From NCBI GenBank assembly GCA_016706225.1, contig JADJKB010000005.1, positions 496,001-560,000 of the forward strand: a stretch of 64,000 bases of DNA. The letters run 5' to 3'. Each line of letters begins with the position of its first letter. Within the stretch, counting starts at the first letter, position 1. Positions 8,738 through 18,586 of the stretch are shown one piece after another. The stretch is from Myxococcales bacterium (GTDB lineage: Bacteria > Myxococcota_A > Polyangia > Polyangiales > Polyangiaceae). Below the pieces are notes generated by a model. That model was not told where the DNA came from and searched no databases. It saw only the letters and a program-made list of their open reading frames with translations. Both the position numbers and the translations under genes were made by a program.

Positions 8738-11700
8738 ATGAACGACGTTGGCACCATCGCGGAGCGGTTCGAGACGGAAGCCCTGGCGGGCAGCGGTGGC
8801 ATGGGCTCGGTGTACCGCGCCAGGGATCGTTTGACCGGCGGCCTGGTTGCGCTGAAGCTGATGACGTCGGCTCCCAAGAACGACTGGCGCTTCGAGCGCG
8901 AGGCCGAGCTCGTGGCTCAGCTGACCCACCCGGGGATCGTGCGGCACGTTGCCCACGGTCGACTCGACGATGGCAGGCTGTGGCTCGCGCTCGAGTGGCT
9001 CGAAGGAGAGGATCTGGAGGCGCGCCTCGGCGGCCGCGGGCTCACCATGCGTGAGTCGCTCGTGCTCGCGCGTCGTGTCGCCGAGGCGCTCGGGGCGGCT
9101 CACTCGGTCGGTGTGGTGCATCGCGACGTGAAACCCGGCAACATCTTCCTGGTCGATCGCGATCCGCTCAGGCCCAAGCTGCTCGACTTCGGTGTGGCCC
9201 GGGTCGTTGGCGCAAAAGCCACGCGGACCGGCTCCGCGCTCGGCACTCCGGCCTACATGTCTCCGGAACAAGCGCGCGGTGAGCGGGACGTCGATGCCCG
9301 CGCCGACGTGTGGTCTCTCGGGGGGGTGCTGTTCGAGTGTCTGACCGGCTCGCCGCCCTTCACCGGTGACCACCCGATGGCGATCCTGGGGAAGATCGTG
9401 ATCGCGCGGGCGCCGCTCGTGACCGAGCTCCGGCCCGAGGTGCCCATTGCCGTCACCGAGCTGGTGGCTCGCATGTTGTCACGCGAGCGTGACGGACGAC
9501 CGCCGAGTGGCAACGCCGCCGCGGTGGAAATCGCAGAGCTCGGGGAGCTCGGAGTTCCCGATCGGACGACGCGCAGCGCACGGCGACCTTCGCTTACGGC
9601 GACCGAGCAGCGTTTGCTCGGGGTGATCATGGCCGACTCGTGGCAGGGGCGCGACGTGGATCTGGCCACCGCGCCCACGCTTTCACCCGGCCAGATGGAT
9701 GAAGCCCTCTCACGGGCTCGCACCATCGCCAGCGGATTCGGCGGGCATCTCGAGGCGGTCGCTGCCAACTCGGTGATCGTCACCTTCACGGTCGGAGGCA
9801 CCGCGGTCGAACAGGCGACGCGCGCCGCACGCTGTGCGCTGGCGCTGCGCTCCGCGCTCCCCGAGATGCGTTTCGCGGTCTCGCTGGGGCTCGGTGTCAT
9901 GGCAGCCATGAGCGCGTCGGGTGAGGTGATCGATCGCGCTGCCGCGCTGCTTCGCGCGCTCCACACCCTCTCGGCGCGCGGATCGCCCATTGCCCTCGAC
10001 TCCGCTGCGGCGGGTCTCCTCGACGCAGCGTTCGAGATCGAGACCCGGGGGGAAGTCCGGCTGCTCGTGGCAGAGCACGACGCGCTCGAGGTCGCGCGGA
10101 CCCTGCTGGGTAGGCCGACCCCCTGCCTCGGCCGGGACAACGAGATCCGAACCCTGTGTGACGTCCTGGAGGAGTCCATCGGCGATCCCGGCGCGCGGCT
10201 CGCGCTCGTGACCGGGGCGGCGGGTCTCGGCAAGTCTCGTGTCGTCAGCGAGCTTGGCCGGGTGGCCCGCGCCCGCGACGTGGACGTGTGGGTGGCGCGC
10301 GGTGATCCCATGAGCGCGGGTGCGCCGTACGCGCTCGCCTCGCGCGCCCTCCGCCGCGCCGCCCGCGCCCTGGACGCGGAGCCGCCGGAAGGTCAACGCG
10401 ACAAACTCGTCGCACGGGTCGCTCGCAGGGTCCCAGCAGCTGACGTCGCGCGTGTCAGTACATTCCTGGGAGAGATGACCGGCATCCTCTTCGATGCGGA
10501 CCCCAGTGTGGAGCTGCTCGCGGCCCGTCGTGACCCCAAGCTACTCGGCGATCAGATCGCGCGCGCGTGGGTCGACCTGTTCCGCGCCGAGGCTCTCTCC
10601 GGACCAATCCTGCTGGTGCTCGACGATCTGCACTGGGGCGATCTCGGGAGTTTGTCGCTGGCGCTGTCTCTAGCCACGAGCTTGCCCGAGTCCCCGATCT
10701 TCACGGTCCTCCTGGGACGCCCCGAGGTGTTCGAGGTGTTTCCGCGGCTGCGCGAGGCCCGCGACGTGGTGGAGCTGCCGCTGCGCAAGCTGAGCAAGAA
10801 GGCCTGCGTCGAGCTGGCGCGAGACGCCCTCGGTCCCGGCGTGCCGGAGGCGCGGGTTTCGCTGCTCGTGAACCACGCCGACGGGAACGCCCTCTATCTG
10901 GAGGAGCTCATTCGCGCGCAGGCTTCTGGCGCCGACAGTGATGTGCCCGAGACGGTGCTGGCCATGGTGGGGGCGCGACTCGAGGCGCTCGAGCCCGAAG
11001 CTCGGCGGGTCCTCCGGGCTTGCAGTGTCTTCGGCGAGACCTTCTGGCCCGAGGGCGTGCGCCGCCTGCTCGGTGCGCGGCACACCGACGACGGCGGAGA
11101 GTGGCTGCGCGAGCTGTGTTCGCGCGAGCTCGTCCTGCGTCAGCCCAGCACGAAGCTAGGCGGACGCGAGGAGTACGCATTCCGTCACTCGCTCCTGCGC
11201 GAGGCAGCGTACCGGATGCTCACGCCCGAAGATCGTGCGCTCGGACACCGCCTGGCCGCGGAGTGGTTGAGCGAAAACGGCGAGAGCAACGCGCTGGTCT
11301 TGGCGGAACACTGGGATCAGGGCAACGAGGCGGAGCGGGCCATGAGCCTGTATCTACGCGCCGCCGAACAAGCGCTGGCGGGGAACGATTTTCCGCGCGT
11401 GCTCAGCTGCACCGAGCGGGCGCGCGTCATGGGCGCGACGGGTGATCTGTTGGGGCAGCTCGCGATGATCGAGTGCGATGTGCTCGATTGGCAGGGTGAG
11501 CATGCGGAGGCTAGCCTGCGGGCGGCAGCGGCAGCGCTCGCGTTCACACCCGGGTCGGTCGGTGAAATTCACGCGCGGCTCGAGGCTGGACTGCACGAGT
11601 CGCGGATCGGGAAACTCGATGGCTTGATCGCCGCGGTCGAGCGCTTACCCCAGTTCCCCGAAGCCGACCGTGACACCCGCGTGGCGCTGACCCTGGCGCG

Positions 11701-12616
11701 CGCCGTGTCGCAGCTGCTGCGGGCCGGCCGCATGGAGCTGGTGCGTTCGGTCGTCGAGAGCCTGGAGGCTGCGCAGGCGGAGCGCAAAAACGACCCAATG
11801 TACGAGTACGCGGTTCAGCTCGGCGCCGCCTGGGTCGCGCTCTTTGCCGGAGACATAGCGGCGAGCCTGGCTCACGACGAGGCCGCCGTCGTCGCGGCGG
11901 AGCGCGCGGGCAACCTGCGGATTGCCTGCAAACAGCGCGCAGATGCCGGCTACGAACGTCTGTTGCTCGGGGACTACGCCGGTGCGCTGGAGCTGTTCGT
12001 CACCTCGCTCGACCAAGCGCAGACGATGGGGCTCGAACCCGTGCGACTCGAGTGTCTGCACAACGGTGGGTTGGCGCTGTGCCGGCTCGGGCGCCTCGAC
12101 GAGGCGGTGGATTTCGAGCAACGAGCCGTGGAGGGTTACGCCAAGGTCAAGGACTGGCGGCTGCAAGGCGCGTCACACTGCTACCTGTCGATCATCCAGC
12201 TCGAACGCGGCGACGCTGCGGCGGCGGAGGTCGAGGCCCGCATGGGCTCGGGGCTGATGTCGGAGGTCCCCGCGACTCATGGGTTCGGGTTGGCGTGCCT
12301 GGCGCAGGTGCTCCTGGCCCGGGGAAAGAACGTCGAGGCGCTCGACGTCGCCGAGCGGGGTCGGGCCGAGCTCGAAGTGGCGGGGCAGGTGGAAGATGGC
12401 GGCCAGCTGATCCGTCTGGCGATTGCAGAAGCATTGGCCGCCAACGGCAAGCAGCCCGAGGCCAACGCCGCGATCCGCTTCGCCAAGGACACGCTGCTCG
12501 CGCACGCCGAGCGCATCCAGGACGCCGAGTCGCGCCGCAGCTTCCTCGAGCGAGTTCCGGAGAACGCACGCACGCTGGAGCTGGCCCGGGCTTGGCTCGC
12601 GCCAAGCGAGCAGTGA
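8738..12616 (+). CDS. Ser/Thr protein kinase fused to cyclase-like, AAA ATPase and TPR regions
   Basis: The protein has 1292 residues. Residues 10-270 form a Hanks-type kinase: glycine loop GSGGMGSVY, Lys40 in VALK, HRD at 128-130, DFG at 150-152, and an SPEQARG activation segment. Residues about 293-440 resemble a nucleotide-cyclase homology domain (LGVIMADSWQGRD) but lack clear catalytic aspartates. A STAND/AAA-type ATPase follows, with Walker A GAAGLGKS at 493-500 and Walker B LLVLDDLHWGD near 620. The remainder is alpha-helical TPR-like repeats. This resembles kinase/cyclase/ATPase fusions known from myxobacteria, including those near TOMM clusters, but no such cluster is seen here. It probably couples signal sensing to phosphorylation; partners are unknown. 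It sits seven bases after the GMC oxidoreductase. Confidence 0.92.
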   Translation: MNDVGTIAERFETEALAGSGGMGSVYRARDRLTGGLVALKLMTSAPKNDWRFEREAELVAQLTHPGIVRHVAHGRLDDGRLWLALEWLEGEDLEARLGGRGLTMRESLVLARRVAEALGAAHSVGVVHRDVKPGNIFLVDRDPLRPKLLDFGVARVVGAKATRTGSALGTPAYMSPEQARGERDVDARADVWSLGGVLFECLTGSPPFTGDHPMAILGKIVIARAPLVTELRPEVPIAVTELVARMLSRERDGRPPSGNAAAVEIAELGELGVPDRTTRSARRPSLTATEQRLLGVIMADSWQGRDVDLATAPTLSPGQMDEALSRARTIASGFGGHLEAVAANSVIVTFTVGGTAVEQATRAARCALALRSALPEMRFAVSLGLGVMAAMSASGEVIDRAAALLRALHTLSARGSPIALDSAAAGLLDAAFEIETRGEVRLLVAEHDALEVARTLLGRPTPCLGRDNEIRTLCDVLEESIGDPGARLALVTGAAGLGKSRVVSELGRVARARDVDVWVARGDPMSAGAPYALASRALRRAARALDAEPPEGQRDKLVARVARRVPAADVARVSTFLGEMTGILFDADPSVELLAARRDPKLLGDQIARAWVDLFRAEALSGPILLVLDDLHWGDLGSLSLALSLATSLPESPIFTVLLGRPEVFEVFPRLREARDVVELPLRKLSKKACVELARDALGPGVPEARVSLLVNHADGNALYLEELIRAQASGADSDVPETVLAMVGARLEALEPEARRVLRACSVFGETFWPEGVRRLLGARHTDDGGEWLRELCSRELVLRQPSTKLGGREEYAFRHSLLREAAYRMLTPEDRALGHRLAAEWLSENGESNALVLAEHWDQGNEAERAMSLYLRAAEQALAGNDFPRVLSCTERARVMGATGDLLGQLAMIECDVLDWQGEHAEASLRAAAAALAFTPGSVGEIHARLEAGLHESRIGKLDGLIAAVERLPQFPEADRDTRVALTLARAVSQLLRAGRMELVRSVVESLEAAQAERKNDPMYEYAVQLGAAWVALFAGDIAASLAHDEAAVVAAERAGNLRIACKQRADAGYERLLLGDYAGALELFVTSLDQAQTMGLEPVRLECLHNGGLALCRLGRLDEAVDFEQRAVEGYAKVKDWRLQGASHCYLSIIQLERGDAAAAEVEARMGSGLMSEVPATHGFGLACLAQVLLARGKNVEALDVAERGRAELEVAGQVEDGGQLIRLAIAEALAANGKQPEANAAIRFAKDTLLAHAERIQDAESRRSFLERVPENARTLELARAWLAPSEQ

Positions 12617-12682
12617 GCCAGCCAGTGAAGGCCGGCGACGTGCGCTCGCTCAGAGCGCGGCGAGCCCCGCTGCCGGGTCGAG

Positions 12683-13741
12683 TCACTGGCAGCAGACTGT
12701 CATCGGCCCGGTGGGTGTTGCGCTGCCCACCGGCGTGCCACCGCCGGGCACACAAGCCGGCGCGCTGGCCGTGACCTTCACCGACCGCAAATTCGGCGGG
12801 GCCGTGATCTGGAGACACGTTCCTCCTTTGGGGATCGGGCTACTCGTCCCCGAACATCCGGTCCCGTCGAAGTCCTCCGCGCTGACGGCGCAAACCCCGC
12901 TGTTGTCGCAGGTGCACGCGCTGCAGCCGCGGGTGTCGTCGACGCTCGAGTGGACACTGAGTTGATTGGGGTAGCTCGCCGGGCAGCTCACTGTGCCGAC
13001 CGAGTACACGCAGCGCTTGCTGTAGTTGGCGTCGGGTTGTGGTGTGCACACGCCCGCGGCGCAGCCGGCACCGAAGCTGGTGGGCACACACAGCGCGTGA
13101 CGCGAGGTCCACCCGATCGGAGGCACCGAGGGGCTACCCGCGGGCGTCGGCGAGCAGCTCAGGTTGCCCGACACTCCCGTTACGTAGTTCGCGAAGGACG
13201 GGACACTCACCGAAAGATCCGTGCAGCCTTCACCGAGCGGCGTATAGGTCCCGCTCGAGGTGCAGGTGTTGGTCTGGTACTTGACCAACGCTAGGCACGT
13301 GGGCGAGCTTTGCGCGCTGCACTGGCACCCCACGGCGCTGCAGTCGGCGGGCGCTACCGAGAACCCCGCGAAGAACCCCAGCTGAGCGAAGGTTCCAGAG
13401 GCGCAGGGCGGCGGAGGCTGCGCGCCAGTGCCGGTCCAGAGCAGGCCCGGTCCCTTGAACCCCGAAGGCGCGGCCGGCTCGCAGGAGAACTGACCCTGAC
13501 AGGCCACGTCGGCGCAGTCGATCTGCTTGTTGCCGTCGTCATCCACGCCGTTGAGACAGTCCTCGCCTCCGCCGAGACCACTGCCTCCCGAGCCGCCGAC
13601 GGCGGCGTCGCCACCCGCGCCACCGAGCCCTCCCGACGCGCCGAGCCCTGCTGGTTCGTCCTGGTATTCGCCGTCGATCCCCAGCACGGATGCGCAGCCG
13701 AGAGGGAGCACGCAGAGTGCAACGAAGAAGCAGCGGCGCAT
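12683..13741 (-). CDS. Cys-rich lipoprotein with Gly-rich linker
   Basis: The protein has 352 residues. MRRCFFVALCVLPLGC is a signal peptide with lipobox, followed by ASVLGIDGEY, a short motif that recurs after the lipid cysteine in Polyangia lipoproteins and also appears here in modified form at 63840 (SNLLGYDDVEF). A Gly/Ala linker runs to about residue 50, then a large domain with around twenty cysteines, presumably disulphide-bonded outside the cytoplasm. Function is unknown. The start at 13741 places the Arg pair next to the hydrophobic core. It is convergent with the large kinase gene. Confidence 0.75.
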   Translation of the reverse strand: MRRCFFVALCVLPLGCASVLGIDGEYQDEPAGLGASGGLGGAGGDAAVGGSGGSGLGGGEDCLNGVDDDGNKQIDCADVACQGQFSCEPAAPSGFKGPGLLWTGTGAQPPPPCASGTFAQLGFFAGFSVAPADCSAVGCQCSAQSSPTCLALVKYQTNTCTSSGTYTPLGEGCTDLSVSVPSFANYVTGVSGNLSCSPTPAGSPSVPPIGWTSRHALCVPTSFGAGCAAGVCTPQPDANYSKRCVYSVGTVSCPASYPNQLSVHSSVDDTRGCSACTCDNSGVCAVSAEDFDGTGCSGTSSPIPKGGTCLQITAPPNLRSVKVTASAPACVPGGGTPVGSATPTGPMTVCCQ

Positions 13742-13830
13742 GCGGAGCGGCACTCTAGCGCAAACTGACCGCTGACGTGATCACCGGGTTTGGCGCAGAC
13801 ACTTGCCGGGTTACCCGACGGGGCTGTGTG

Positions 13831-14907
13831 TCATCTTGCACGGGCGTAGAGCACTGCGTCTCCGGAGCCCGCCACGCGCTCGACCCAGTACAGACACTTG
13901 TCGTCCAGGCCAATGACCTCGACGAAGTGGTCGCTCGGCACGCTGGCCATGGGAACTGCTGCGCCGCCGTCGTTCGGGATCTTGACGAGGGAACCGGGAG
14001 CGTCCTTTCCCTTGCCGGCTAGCGTGGCAAACACTCCCTTCTGGTCCACCGCGATGCGCGCGTTCTTCACCAGCCCCGCGGCGAGCTTGGTGGCGGTGCC
14101 GCCGGATTTCTTGACCTTCATCAGATCGCCCTTCAGCGCCAAGCTGAAGTAGATGTTCGCGTCGTCGATGCCGAGGGCGAAGGGCCGCTCTTGCCGCGGC
14201 GCGATCACCTTGGGCTTGGCGCGTTCGAGCCCGAAGCGGAGCACGCGGTTCCCGCTGGAGTCCGTCACGTAGATGGCCTCCGCGTCGGTCACCACTGCGC
14301 TGAAGCCTCTCGGCTGCTCCTCCGTGTCGGGTCGCTCCGACACGTCGAGCTCGTAGGTCATGCCGCTGCCCTTGTCGGCGCGAATCAAGCGATCATAGGG
14401 CCCGTAGTCGCTGGGGACGCCGTAGATGTACTTGTCCGTCGCGGTGACACTGAGCGAAGAGAAGGTCTCGACCAGGGTCTTCGACTCGCCCCCCGCCTTC
14501 GGCATCTTCATCAAGCGGATGCCGGATGTGAAATATACGGAGGCGTCGTCCACGACGACGCCTCGCGGTTCGAGCGACAGCGAAGCGAGGTTCATCCCAC
14601 CCTTGCCGTCCTTGCGCGCCCGGCGCAGATCACCGCGCCCGCCAAAGACCTGCCACCTCCCGTAGTAGAGGTGGGTGGCGTCGGCTGCCAGGTCGTAGAC
14701 ATAGCCACTCGTCTTGTCGAGCGCGGTCGGCTCGCTGCCAGCAAGACAACCCCCCGGCGGGGGCTCCGGGGCCGGCGCAGCGCTCGCACTCGCGGTTGCC
14801 GTCGGCTCTGCCGTGACTTCGGTCTTGGACTTGTCACACGCCGAGAGCGCCAGCGCGAGCGTAACGGTGATGGCGATCGTGCGCCGGCCAAGGATGAGCG
14901 TCCGCAT
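13831..14907 (-). CDS. Lipoprotein with beta-propeller-like repeats
   Basis: The protein has 358 residues. MRTLILGRRTIAITV begins a signal peptide with lipobox (ALSAC). After an Ala/Pro/Thr spacer, the body contains about six repeats built around V-Y-x-D-A-x-x-x-Y-F-type segments, for example DLAADATHLYYG, VDDASVYFTSG and IDDANIYFSLA. These suggest a six- or seven-bladed propeller, a common secreted sensor or binding fold. No catalytic motif is visible. A good ribosome site (GGAGAGGC) precedes the ATG at 14907, which decides this start over an in-frame ATG 37 codons upstream. Confidence 0.78.
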   Translation of the reverse strand: MRTLILGRRTIAITVTLALALSACDKSKTEVTAEPTATASASAAPAPEPPPGGCLAGSEPTALDKTSGYVYDLAADATHLYYGRWQVFGGRGDLRRARKDGKGGMNLASLSLEPRGVVVDDASVYFTSGIRLMKMPKAGGESKTLVETFSSLSVTATDKYIYGVPSDYGPYDRLIRADKGSGMTYELDVSERPDTEEQPRGFSAVVTDAEAIYVTDSSGNRVLRFGLERAKPKVIAPRQERPFALGIDDANIYFSLALKGDLMKVKKSGGTATKLAAGLVKNARIAVDQKGVFATLAGKGKDAPGSLVKIPNDGGAAVPMASVPSDHFVEVIGLDDKCLYWVERVAGSGDAVLYARAR

Positions 14908-15014
14908 GCTTGCCTCTCCGTCAGTGGATTGCTCGGCGCGACCGTCGTACTCGGCGATGCACCTCTGAGACTCAGCCGAACAGAATTGGTCGCTGCTGAC
15001 AAGCGACCGCGGGT

Positions 15015-15245
15015 TCATCCACCCTTGTTCCGTGACGTGTCATCCGGGAAGCCGAAGTGAACTGGGTCGACGTTGGGCTGATAGTCACAGAATTGGGTGT
15101 AGTCACCGGATGCGGCGATGGTCTCCGCACTGGCGGCGCAGTACGGACAGCGCGCGTGTTCGTCCGCCGAGAACATCTGCCCGGTGCGTCGGCACCGAAG
15201 CGTCTCCAGTCTCACTTTGGACTTCGTATGAGGGTCGTCCGGCAT
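15015..15245 (-). CDS. Small hypothetical protein with zinc-ribbon-like cysteines
   Basis: The protein has 76 residues and no signal peptide. A cysteine pattern at residues 18-36 (LRCRRTGQMFSADEHARCPY, then CAAS) looks like a single zinc-binding finger, and a third part contains an aromatic motif (DYTQFCDY). It is too small to assign a role. It lies upstream of the propeller lipoprotein on the same strand with about 100 bases between coding parts. Confidence 0.6.
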   Translation of the reverse strand: MPDDPHTKSKVRLETLRCRRTGQMFSADEHARCPYCAASAETIAASGDYTQFCDYQPNVDPVHFGFPDDTSRNKGG

Positions 15246-15304
15246 GACCGCACCTCCCGCTTTCGGTCAGCATAGCGAGCTAGCCGGTCGTCGGCTGCGC
15301 AAGT

Positions 15305-15338
15305 TTTGCCTGCGCGGCGCAGCTCCGGTGCAGGCAAA
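15305..15338 (-). terminator. Hairpin downstream of the P450 gene, possible terminator
   Basis: TTTGCCTGC at 15305-15313 is exactly complementary to GCAGGCAAA at 15330-15338, with a 16-base loop. It lies 19 bases beyond the P450 stop codon on the minus strand. The U-tract after the stem on that strand is short, so termination is plausible but not certain. Confidence 0.45.
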
Positions 15339-15356
15339 TCCTCTCCAGCGGCGTGC

Positions 15357-17110
15357 TCAGCTCAGCGCCGAGACGCGCGCTCGCAAGCCGTCCTTCGGCT
15401 CGGGCGGAATGATTTGCATGCGGTAGCTCAGCTCTTGTTTGGGCAGCTCCCAGCTGTAACCCCTGAGCAAGAGCACCGTGAACATCTTCATGAAATAGGT
15501 CGCGTAGTCCGTGCCGGGGCACTTGTGCCCCGTGAGCGGTCCCGGCCCTTGCGGAGCAAACGCGTGGGTGTGTCTCTTGTGCTCCGCGCGTCCCTTGGCA
15601 AACCGCTCCGGATCAAAACGGGTCGGCTCCGGGTAAATGTCGGCGAGCATGTGATTCTCATGCAGCGCCAGGCAGACCATGAAACCCGCCGGGATGGGTG
15701 GCCGGCGAAGCTGATGTCGCGTTTTGCCTTGGCCATGATGAAAGGCAACATCGGAGTGATGCGCTTGGTCTCGTCGACGACGCGGCTGAGCAGCGGCATG
15801 CCGTGAAGCGTCTCCAGGTTGACCTCGCCGGCCCCTGCTTGCTCGCGCACCTCGTTGGCGAGCGTCTGTCTCAGCTCGGGATTCTGGTCCAGGCGGAGCA
15901 CGACCGCCGCGAGCTCCGCGAACACGATGTAGCCCGCGAGGAAGATGTGGTGCAGCTCCAAGACCGCCGCGTCATCATCGATTTGGCTGCCGTCGGCTGC
16001 CTTCGCCTGCAGGATGCGGGTGAAGCCGACGTCGCGGCCCTTGCGGCAGGCCGCGACCTGTTCGCGCAAGAAGACCAGCAGGCGATCGCGAGCCTGATTG
16101 GCCTTGCGCAGCGGCGTTCCGGGCATATCGATGGGTGCGGCACCCACCCCGCGGGTCACGGCGCCGTAGTCTTGCGCGAGCTGATCGAGCTCGGGTCCCG
16201 GGCCGAGCCCGAGCATGTTGCCTGCGATGCCTTCGATGGCCAGCTGCGTCAGCTCGGGGACCCAGCGGATCTCGTCTTCTGCGGCCCATCCGGTCAGGCG
16301 GCGTTCGATCGCGGCTTGCAGTCCGGGCATGTAGCTGGACAGAGCGGCGCGGTCGAAGCCGGCGAGGACCTGCGCTTTTCGCAGCCTGTGGGGCGCGCCG
16401 TCCATGGACGGCAAGCTGTGTCCGCCGAACAAACCAAAGATGTGATCGAACATCGAACCGTCGCGCATCAGCTGGGTCTGATCCACCCACAGCTCGCACG
16501 CCGCGGGGCCGGTGATCACGGCGACGTCGCGGCCCACGATCCGCGTCTTGAACAGGCGCCCGTGTTTTTCCAGCCGGACTTTGACGAAGCGAAACGGGTC
16601 TCGGACGAAGGCCAGGGTCTCGCCAATCAGCGGCCAACCGCGGCTGCCCGGCGGTGGCGGCAGCGGTTCGCCCGTGCGAGCCGTCCCCGGGGGCGGCTCC
16701 TCGACGCAGTCGGCGATGGCGAGCGCGAGGTTCTTCAGGTCTGGCGTTCCGGTTGCTGCCAGCGTGCGCGCGACCTGCGCCGCGTTGCGCTCGTCCGCGC
16801 TGAGTTTCAGTGAGTCCCCCAGCTTGGCCAGGATCTCGACCTCTGCGTCGTGGATCACGCCGTCCGCACGCGCGATCCAAGAGGCGATGGCGTACACGAA
16901 GCTCTTGGCGTCGTCGTCGAGCTCGAGCCCGGCCAGGGCGTCGAACTCGACCCGCTGCCGGGTGCTCTCCTCGACCGCCTCCAGATCGGCTCCCGAGAGC
17001 CCACACGCACGCGCAGCTTGCGCGAGCGCCTGCGCCTCCTCCGGAGCGACCTCCCCGTCGGCCCACGCGACCGCTGCCAGTGCCACGAATACGTCTCGCC
17101 CCAGCTCCAT
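15357..17110 (-). pseudogene. Cytochrome P450 with an N-terminal TerB-like domain, one-base frameshift
   Basis: The first frame runs from the ATG at 17110, preceded by AAGAGGAGA. Residues 1-130 form an all-helical TerB-like domain with acidic repeats (WADGEVAPEEAQAL, ARADGVIHDAEVEIL). A P450 follows from about residue 150 (RGWPLIGETLAFVRDPF), including the ExxR of the K helix (ETKR). At about 15694-15697 the frame shifts. Restoring one C in the CCC run yields HPIPAGFMVCLALHENHM and joins the last 107 residues, which hold the heme cysteine region (GHKCPGTDY). As written the gene would yield a heme-less protein. It may be a true mutation or a homopolymer read error. A TerB-P450 fusion is unusual. 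The substrate is unknown. Confidence 0.85.
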
Positions 17111-17222
17111 CCTCGGATCTCCTCTTTCCGCTTCTGGGAAGCGGCAGAGCGACTCTAGCAGGCTGGGGTGCGCAACGGTTCTGCCAAGGGCGCTCGATGC
17201 CGCCGGCACGACGCGAACCTCG

Positions 17223-18533
17223 CTAGCCGACAGTGTGGCTCCGAGCGGAGCCCGGGCCCACACCGAGCAGGGATCCCACCGCCCACAGCCGGTCCTGCCC
17301 CATCACCAGCGTCTCGCCGATCCGGAAGCAGGGCACACCCCAGTGGCCCAGGCCAAAAAGCTCCTGGCGATTGGCCTCGGCGGTCGCGCGCCAGCCGTCG
17401 TCTCCGAGGGCGCCGAGAGCCGCGCGCCACTCCAATCCGGCCCGCTCCGCGAGCGTGCGCAGCCCGCGGTCACTGCCCGCGTCGATGCCCTCTGCCCACA
17501 CGCCGCGCATGAACGACGCCAGGTAGTCCTCGCCCCTTCCGACCCGCTCGGCCAGCGGCATCAGCGACAACCCTCGCTCCACCGGTCGCCCGACGGGATC
17601 GTTCACGCGGCCAAACGGGATGCCGCGCGCAAAGGCTTCGCGGGCCGCGTCTTCCGCGATGTAGCGGCGCTTCGCGCGCGGGACGGGCAGCCCACGCATC
17701 ACCATGGGGAGCACGAAGCGCAGGCGGAGCTTCGCGCCGGTGAGCCGGGCAAGCTCGAAGATCCTCGGCGTCACGATGGCGGAATAGGGGCTGCGCAGCG
17801 AAAAGAAGAAGTCGATCTCGGGCGCCGGTTCGAGTGGGGTAGGGGTCCGCAAATCTTTGCTGGGCGGGAAGAGCAGATCGTCGACACCCGAGCGCGCGGC
17901 CCCAAGCTCCTGCAGTCGCTGCTCGAGGTGGTACAGACGATCGAGACCCCAGTACCACTCTCCGCCGTAGTGAAAGGTGGCGCCGAGGTAGTGACCCAAG
18001 CGCGCGCGGAGCGCGGTCCCGCGCCGAACGCTGGTTTCGGCGCGCTGGTCCGCGCCCGAGGTCGTCGCCGCGAGTGCTTCGGGCTCGCTCCAGAGTCGTC
18101 GAGAGATCGCCCAAGCTTCGTCGACGAAACGCCCGGTTTCGATGGCCTCGGCCAAGAGCGCAGTCGCCTGCCGCACGCTCTCTGCCGCAGGCTGGGCGCC
18201 CGGGTCGGCCAGCTCGAGCCCAACGTGCTCGGCGAGCTGCGCTGCATCGCGCCGGCTGTGGGTCACGAGCATGGCTTGCTGGGGCGCGGCGTCGTCGGGC
18301 GGCGGACCGGTCAAGTGCGGCACGAGCTCCACGTCGTAGCGGGCGAGCAGGCGTGGGAGCGCCGCGGTCGCCAGGGCGCTGTACGGATCATCGACCTGGT
18401 GAAAATAGTGGATCCGGTGCGGTTCGCCGCGCCGTTTGCGTTTGCGCTCCGCGCGTGAGCGTTTCGCTAGCAGTCGCTCCCGCGACAACAGCCGCGCCGC
18501 GACGATGGGCATCAGCAGGCTCTTCAGTGACAT
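17223..18533 (-). CDS. Tandem DsbA-like / 2-hydroxychromene-2-carboxylate isomerase-family protein
   Basis: The protein has 436 residues. Two thioredoxin-fold segments can be seen. The first begins near residue 45 (HYFHQVDDPYSALATAALP). The second near residue 245 (DFFFSLRSPYSAIVTPRIF) ends with the family signature GVPCFRIGETLVMGQDRLW. HCCA isomerases are kappa-class glutathione-transferase relatives that use glutathione in aromatic degradation. In this duplicated form the substrate is not known. I chose the ATG at 18533 because the residues before it look unstructured. It lies about 110 bases upstream of the P450 on the same strand, so a shared oxidative pathway is possible but only inferred. 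Confidence 0.82.
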   Translation of the reverse strand: MSLKSLLMPIVAARLLSRERLLAKRSRAERKRKRRGEPHRIHYFHQVDDPYSALATAALPRLLARYDVELVPHLTGPPPDDAAPQQAMLVTHSRRDAAQLAEHVGLELADPGAQPAAESVRQATALLAEAIETGRFVDEAWAISRRLWSEPEALAATTSGADQRAETSVRRGTALRARLGHYLGATFHYGGEWYWGLDRLYHLEQRLQELGAARSGVDDLLFPPSKDLRTPTPLEPAPEIDFFFSLRSPYSAIVTPRIFELARLTGAKLRLRFVLPMVMRGLPVPRAKRRYIAEDAAREAFARGIPFGRVNDPVGRPVERGLSLMPLAERVGRGEDYLASFMRGVWAEGIDAGSDRGLRTLAERAGLEWRAALGALGDDGWRATAEANRQELFGLGHWGVPCFRIGETLVMGQDRLWAVGSLLGVGPGSARSHTVG

Positions 18534-18586
18534 CAGACTCTGCGTTCGCTGAGGGGCGAAAGCATCCCACAAAGCGGTCGACCCTG

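Noticed and set aside
6925..8877. Minus-strand open frame of 650 codons
   Set aside because: Shadow of the GMC oxidoreductase, which has unmistakable FAD motifs on the plus strand.
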